64,000 nucleotides of DNA from Gammaproteobacteria bacterium (GTDB lineage Bacteria; Pseudomonadota; Gammaproteobacteria; SZUA-229), in the NCBI GenBank assembly GCA_026195895.1, contig JAPHRO010000040.1, forward strand, positions 45,351 through 109,350. The letters are read 5' to 3'. Below are positions 60,271 through 64,000 of this stretch, one piece after another. Positions within the stretch are counted from its first letter, which is position 1; each line of letters starts with the position of its first letter. Under the pieces are notes generated by a model that was given only the letters and a program-made list of their open reading frames with translations, did no database searches and was not told where the DNA came from. The position numbers and the translations under genes were made by a program.

Positions 60271-60807
60271 ATGAAGCTCACAGTTTATACTTCAGGCTAT
60301 TCCCAGGAAGTTATCAAGCTTTTTACTGATGTGTTTACTGATACTGAAGGCCCAAAAGAAGGACGAGTTATTGGTCAACTAGTGACTGAGTTAATAGGTA
60401 CGACTGATTCTAATGATTTATTGGGCTATATCAGCATCTTAGATGATGCAGTTGTTGGCTGTATATTCTTTAGTCGCCTTACACTTCCAGGTGGTAAAAT
60501 CGCATTTATTCTTTCTCCAGTAGCGGTAGCTAGCCAGCACCAGGGTAAGGGGCTAGGTCAGCAGTTGATAAATTTTGGTATTCAACAACTTCAAACTCAT
60601 GGTGTAGAGTTGGTGTTTACCTACGGAGATCCCGACTTCTATGCAAAAGTAGGCTTCGTGAAAATTGATGAAGATATTGTAAAAGCGCCTAAAAATTTAA
60701 CTTACCCGGACGGCTGGCTCGTACAGGCTCTGAATAGTGAGGATATTACCTCGGAAGCTGGGGCTGCGAAATGTGTCGAGGCGTTAAATAAACAAGAGTA
60801 CTGGTAA
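60271..60807 (+). CDS. GNAT-family N-acetyltransferase
   Basis: Acetyltransferase of 178 residues with the GNAT core: VVGCIFFSRLTLPGGKIAFI, then LSPVAVASQHQGKGLGQQLI (the acetyl-CoA binding motif A, with QHQGKGLG), then ELVFTYGDPDFYAKVGFVKI. The pattern LSPVAVxPxxQxxGIGxxLI with YxxGDPxFYxxxGF marks the group of uncharacterised GNATs of the YhbS type. It stands alone in the accessory region; substrate unknown. The sequence after it contains TTGTCCAG / CTGGACAA arms, but no attC core. Confidence 0.85.
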   Translation: MKLTVYTSGYSQEVIKLFTDVFTDTEGPKEGRVIGQLVTELIGTTDSNDLLGYISILDDAVVGCIFFSRLTLPGGKIAFILSPVAVASQHQGKGLGQQLINFGIQQLQTHGVELVFTYGDPDFYAKVGFVKIDEDIVKAPKNLTYPDGWLVQALNSEDITSEAGAAKCVEALNKQEYW

Positions 60808-60980
60808 AGTACATAGCAAATTGTCCAGCACGACCGTTTTATACTCCGTTCGCTGCGCTACACCCTGGACAAAACCTGAATTTAGTTTCGTTCGATTGAC
60901 AATTGATCTTAAACAGTTGAATTTTATTTTTCACCCTCTAGAATGTGGGGTATCTGTATCCGCTGGCAAGGAGGTGTCAA

Positions 60981-61907
60981 ATGATAAAAATCTGGCCAAA
61001 TAAAATCTGTTATCCATTACTTTTATCTTTTCTAGTAATAAGCCTGATCCCATCACTGACCCAGGCGGTTGTTGCTCCTTATTACGCCTACGGTGATGCC
61101 TACACTCGGCATAATATACCCACCGATTTCAGCCTGATTGAAGCCAACACGACTGAAAACGACGGTTCACTTTATGTCAATGCTGGCGGTAACTGGTGGT
61201 GTGATACACCCAACTGTGGCATATCTATAGTAGCGGGCGCTAATACGGCCTACTCAGAAGTTTCTGCCGACCCGACCAACGGCACACTGAATGCCCGTGC
61301 CGGCTCCTTTGCCTACGATCAGTATGGCGGCTATGCAAGAACCTATGGTTACATCAGTCAGGTGTTCCAGGTCGGTACTGATGGCTCTTTGTCATTCGGA
61401 GATACCGTTAACCTTGATATCGGTATGCTGCTGGGGGGCACCATCGATAGCCATTCGCAATCCGCTCAGGTAGGTGGCCTGGTGACCGTCAATCATTACG
61501 ACCCAGCTTCATCATATGACGATGGCCTTGGCAATCCGCTCGACTACATGCCGGTCTCAACGTTTGAAGATCTGCTTTTCTCACCCGACATACTCGATGC
61601 TATGCCGGCGCATGTCAGTTTTTATGGCAACCAGATGACAACAAATAATGTTGACTTCAATGGCACAGACAGTTTCAATGCCGCCGTCGGTGACATTCTG
61701 GTGGTCGAATCAATGCTTTATCTTACTAATGCCCTCGGCTACAGCGATGATATCGGCGAGTCATGGACCGACTTCGACAATACCATGTCTTCGTCGTTAA
61801 CAACCACCACACTCGGCGCTACCATCAGTGCGGTACCGCTACCACCGGCACTGTATCTGTTTGCTTCCGGTCTGGCGCTAATGCTGTTCAGGCGGCGCCG
61901 CAAATAA
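60981..61907 (+). CDS. Exported PEP-CTERM-like protein
   Basis: Protein of 308 residues with a signal peptide (about 1-29, ending LTQA), a beta-rich, Tyr/Asn/Gly-rich mature domain (for example YAYGDAYTRHNIPTDFSLIE, SFAYDQYGGYARTYGYIS) and the C-terminal sorting signal VPLPPALYLFASGLALMLF followed by RRRRK. The strong ribosome site AAGGAGGTG at 60969-60977 fixes the start at 60981, not the upstream ATG. Such proteins are anchored or processed by exosortase/PEP-CTERM systems; none is present here. Confidence 0.85.
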   Translation: MIKIWPNKICYPLLLSFLVISLIPSLTQAVVAPYYAYGDAYTRHNIPTDFSLIEANTTENDGSLYVNAGGNWWCDTPNCGISIVAGANTAYSEVSADPTNGTLNARAGSFAYDQYGGYARTYGYISQVFQVGTDGSLSFGDTVNLDIGMLLGGTIDSHSQSAQVGGLVTVNHYDPASSYDDGLGNPLDYMPVSTFEDLLFSPDILDAMPAHVSFYGNQMTTNNVDFNGTDSFNAAVGDILVVESMLYLTNALGYSDDIGESWTDFDNTMSSSLTTTTLGATISAVPLPPALYLFASGLALMLFRRRRK

Positions 61908-61916
61908 AGCGAAGAT

Positions 61917-61987
61917 AAAGGTGTCGGAGAGATTATTTTTTACCCATTTTCCTGGGTTGGTTATTATTTAGTTTCTCCGTCACCTTT
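61917..61987. repeat. REP-like palindrome near RAYT remnant
   Basis: AAAGGTGTCGGAGAGATTA at 61917-61935 is an imperfect (16 of 19) inverted repeat with TAGTTTCTCCGTCACCTTT at 61969-61987. It has the same layout as the perfect 19 bp flanks of the intact RAYT element (37789-38606), but a different sequence, and it lies about 90 bp before a RAYT remnant. Confidence 0.75.
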
Positions 61988-62075
61988 TAGTTTCCCTTTC
62001 CCACCAGGACAGGGTTTACAGAGTGATTTTTTATAATATGCGAATTTGCTTATATAAAATTCGCCCGTTAAATTA

Positions 62076-62218
62076 ATGGTCCACCTCGCAAACCTGGATT
62101 TAATATAGTGGGACACCCGCAACACGTCATACAACGTGATAACAATCGTGAGCCTTGTTTCTATTCAGAACCGGATTATCAGCGATATCTAAAAGACCTG
62201 GAACAAATGGGGCGCTAG
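62076..62218 (+). pseudogene. Remnant of a RAYT transposase
   Basis: After a shift near the ATG the frame reads PPRKPGFNIVGHPQHVIQRD then NNREPCFYSEPDYQRYLKDL then EQMGR and a stop. This is the N-terminal ~45 residues of RAYT transposases (PPRxxFxIxGxPHHVIQRGNNRExCFxxxxDYxxYL). It lacks the HUH and catalytic Tyr regions and is frameshifted, so it is dead. It is unlike the intact RAYT at 37812 in detail, indicating a separate family member. The rest of 61908-62747 contains no supported gene. Confidence 0.85.
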
Positions 62219-62747
62219 CCTTTACAAGAAGCAAAGCCCGTAAACAGAATGAATTAGGCGCTATCCTTTATTGACTCTTTTTGAGCCTGTAGAAGCTCAG
62301 ACAATATGGAAACAAAAAAATAACATAACATAAAAGGGTGGTGCCCTTTTTTCTGATAATGCTCACAATTAGTTGCTGGCGATATTCTGAAATGAGCGCT
62401 AAAAATCCTTTGCTTATGATGTAATATTCTGCTGCAGCACAATATCACCTTCATTATTTAATATGCATACATGGTCCTGGTATGTAAATAAATTCCACAA
62501 TAATGGAGATGCGGTTTGGTGTAGAATTGCATGGTGACCTTCTCCTTCACTGGTTTTTTGAAGCCGTAAGCTTAATGCTTTGGATAGTGGGTAACCACTA
62601 AGCCCGATTAAGAGAGAGAAGGTCATACACAAGTATCAAATCATTTAACCTGGACTGTAAAAACGGATTTTTCGTTCTTCCAGTCCGTTGTGCAGCCAGT
62701 TAATTCAAAGGTTATGCGAAATAAATTTATCTCTCCGAGGAAACCAA

Positions 62748-63326
62748 ATGTCTAAAAATATCAAAGGTACACAAACAGAAAAGAACCTGCTTGTCGCGTT
62801 TGCTGGTGAATCACAGGCAAGGAACCGATATACATATTTTGCCGGAGCTGCAAAGAAGGAAGGTTTAGTCCAGATAGCAGATATATTTGAAGAAACTGCA
62901 AGTCAGGAAAAAGAACATGCTAAAATGTTCTTTAAATTTCTCGAAGGTGGTGATGTTCAAATAACAGAAACATTCCCTGCGGGAAAAATTGGAACAACCC
63001 TGGAAAATTTACGAGCTGCCGCCGCTGGTGAAGCGTATGAATGGACTGAAATGTACCCTAATTTCGCAAAGGTAGCGAGAGAAGAAGGCTTTAATCGGAT
63101 AGCCGAGGTATTTGATGCCATTTCAATTGCAGAAAAACAGCATGAAAAAAGATATAAAGACCTTGCAGATAATCTTGAGTCAGGAAAAGTCTTTAAAAGA
63201 AATGGAAAAGTTGTATGGCGGTGTAGAAATTGCGGGTATCTTCATGAAGCAGAAGATGCACCAAAAGTATGCCCCGCTTGTTTGCACTCTCAAGCGTATT
63301 TTGAATTATTGGGGGAAAATTGGTAG
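62748..63326 (+). CDS. Rubrerythrin
   Basis: Non-heme iron peroxidase of 192 residues. The diiron ferritin-like domain (about 1-140) has NLLVAFAGESQARNRYTYFA, the Glu/His pairs in FEETASQEKEHAKMFF, GEAYEWTEMYPNFAKVAREE and SIAEKQHEKRYKDL. The C-terminal rubredoxin domain has CRNCGYLHEA and CPACLHSQAYF, binding one Fe. The ATG at 62748 is chosen because of the GAGGA ribosome site and family N-terminus. It removes hydrogen peroxide, suggesting the organism meets low-oxygen conditions. A hairpin at 63370-63413 follows. Confidence 0.96.
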   Translation: MSKNIKGTQTEKNLLVAFAGESQARNRYTYFAGAAKKEGLVQIADIFEETASQEKEHAKMFFKFLEGGDVQITETFPAGKIGTTLENLRAAAAGEAYEWTEMYPNFAKVAREEGFNRIAEVFDAISIAEKQHEKRYKDLADNLESGKVFKRNGKVVWRCRNCGYLHEAEDAPKVCPACLHSQAYFELLGENW

Positions 63327-63369
63327 TCAATGCAACAAAATCGCATGTCAATTACATGTCCTCGGCTGC

Positions 63370-63413
63370 AAAAAGTGGCGTGGCTTCCGCCGTGCTCCAG
63401 CCGCTTTTTGTTG
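63370..63413 (+). terminator. Probable terminator after rubrerythrin
   Basis: AAAAAGTGGC (63370-63379) pairs with GCCGCTTTTT (63400-63409) with one wobble pair. The T-run is part of the stem, so it may act as a terminator in both directions. Confidence 0.65.
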
Positions 63414-63448
63414 CCAGTGATGTGAAGCGTTGAGATACAGGGGATACC

Positions 63449-63829
63449 ATGTCATATAATATATCCTGGGAAGAGAATGGCGTCATTATTAGTTTTTTAG
63501 ATGAAGTGACAAACGATGATCTGATTAATGCAAACCTGGAAATTTTAGACAACCCAAAGTTTAAGAAAATTAATTATCAGTTGCTTGATTTAATAAATGT
63601 TACCAAATATCCAATTGACTCAGGTGCTATAAGAAGAGTTGCTGAATTAGATGCAAAAGCATATAAAAAAAATCCCAATATTAAAATTGCACTCGTTGCA
63701 AACAATGTAGTCGCTAAAGGACTGCTCAACATGTATACCGTTTATTTTGAACTTGCAGGTGATGATCTTAGATGGAAAACAGGGGCATTTGAGTCAATTC
63801 AAGATGCTAATAAATGGTTAAATGTCTAA
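63449..63829 (+). CDS. STAS/SpoIIAA-like protein
   Basis: Protein of 126 residues with the SpoIIAA-like fold pattern: YNISWEENGVIISFLDEVTN, INYQLLDLINVTKYPIDSGA, IRRVAELDAKAYKKNPNIKI, ALVANNVVAKGLLNMYTVYF, and RWKTGAFESIQDANKWLNV. This arrangement occurs in small proteins often annotated as STAS-domain or SEC14-like, of uncertain function. It starts at GGATACC-ATG, and its stop codon falls inside GTCTAAC, which is followed by an inverted repeat (63841-63872); see rejected items. Confidence 0.6.
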   Translation: MSYNISWEENGVIISFLDEVTNDDLINANLEILDNPKFKKINYQLLDLINVTKYPIDSGAIRRVAELDAKAYKKNPNIKIALVANNVVAKGLLNMYTVYFELAGDDLRWKTGAFESIQDANKWLNV

Positions 63830-63978
63830 CAAATAGCCCAGGTTCATGTGCGAAATGCCGCGCACTTGAACCGGCCTAAAAACGGCTGGCCACTTATCAG
63901 GTCGTTGAAGCTGTAGAAAAACCTAAAAACAAACAAATTTATTGTTAAAATGACTCAACATAAAAGGAGTCATAAAAA

Positions 63979-64000
63979 ATGCCCAACTTTATTCCTTATA
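63979..64000 (+). CDS. Start of a gene running off the window
   Basis: ATG at 63979 preceded by AAAGGAG with nine bases spacing; seven codons, MPNFIPY, are visible before the window end. N-termini such as MxxFxPY occur in IS1182-type transposases, but seven residues are too few to call it. Confidence 0.4.

Noticed and set aside
60808..60920. Possible attC site after the GNAT gene (TTGTCCAG and CTGGACAA arms)
   Set aside because: The arms pair, but neither RYYYAAC nor GTTRRRY cores are present next to them.
62254..62632. Two overlapping minus-strand open frames near the RAYT remnant
   Set aside because: No ribosome sites, no family resemblance and no coding-like composition; more likely chance frames in decayed DNA.
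63824..63910. Possible attC site after the STAS-like gene (GTCTAAC containing the stop, hairpin GGTTCA/TGAACC)
   Set aside because: The first core fits and the hairpin is good, but no convincing second core or matching outer arms were found; the nearest GTTGAAG does not fit the pairing.

Overview
The window comes from a gammaproteobacterium of moderate GC content. It carries the rph-yicC, mutY-yggX, cysQ-nudE-yrfG, yggS-proC-yggT-pilT-pilU and moaDE/moaC neighbourhoods, a fatty acid cis/trans isomerase, and a complete gspC-N type II secretion operon with a rhombosortase inside it. Genus and order cannot be fixed from the sequence; the mix of PEP-CTERM-like proteins, rubrerythrin, two-CxxCH proteins and a RAYT transposase would suit an aquatic, possibly sulfur-cycling lineage (inference).

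Layout. 0-12 kb is core: partial rph, yicC, an FKBP isomerase, a DegQ protease, molybdopterin genes, sthA, two membrane proteins, asmA-like, mutY and yggX. tRNA-Phe at 12.4 kb opens an accessory stretch (12.5-15.9 kb) holding three small genes on the minus strand, each followed by an attC-like site: an integron cassette array with no integrase in view. 16-34 kb is core again: cti, cysQ, nudE, yrfG, the type II secretion operon (20.8-32.6 kb), an HU-like protein and a GMCGG-type membrane protein. 34.4-36.5 kb is a second cassette array: a PEP-CTERM-like peptide, a TIR protein with an RNA polymerase alpha-CTD-like tail, and a HEPN-like protein. Both arrays start at the same ~200 bp sequence, which ends at the recombination core site and is the best candidate for an attI-like leader. 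36.6-48 kb is mostly accessory: a lipoprotein, a RAYT transposase with perfect 19 bp inverted flanks, a NERD protein, a diheme protein, a MipA-like porin, an AraC regulator, a HbpS/GlcG protein, an ankyrin lipoprotein and two decayed genes. 48-59 kb is core: yggT-proC-yggS, three PilT/PilU ATPases, a DksA-like protein, SpmA/SpmB and a 933-residue Deg7/Nma111-like protein. 59-64 kb is accessory: a hypothetical protein with a 7 bp tandem repeat, an acetyltransferase, a PEP-CTERM-like protein, a RAYT remnant, rubrerythrin and a STAS-like protein.

How the parts work together. The Gsp proteins form one secretion machine, whose prepilin peptidase is not in the window; the rhombosortase would process GlyGly-CTERM cargo, none of which is seen here. 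PilT, PilU and the third paralogue drive pilus retraction. The most novel content is cassette array 2: the TIR enzyme carries a C-terminal domain very close to the RNA polymerase alpha-CTD but without its DNA-contact residues, next to a HEPN-like RNase candidate. This looks like a defence cassette set, possibly sensing or binding transcription-associated proteins (inference).
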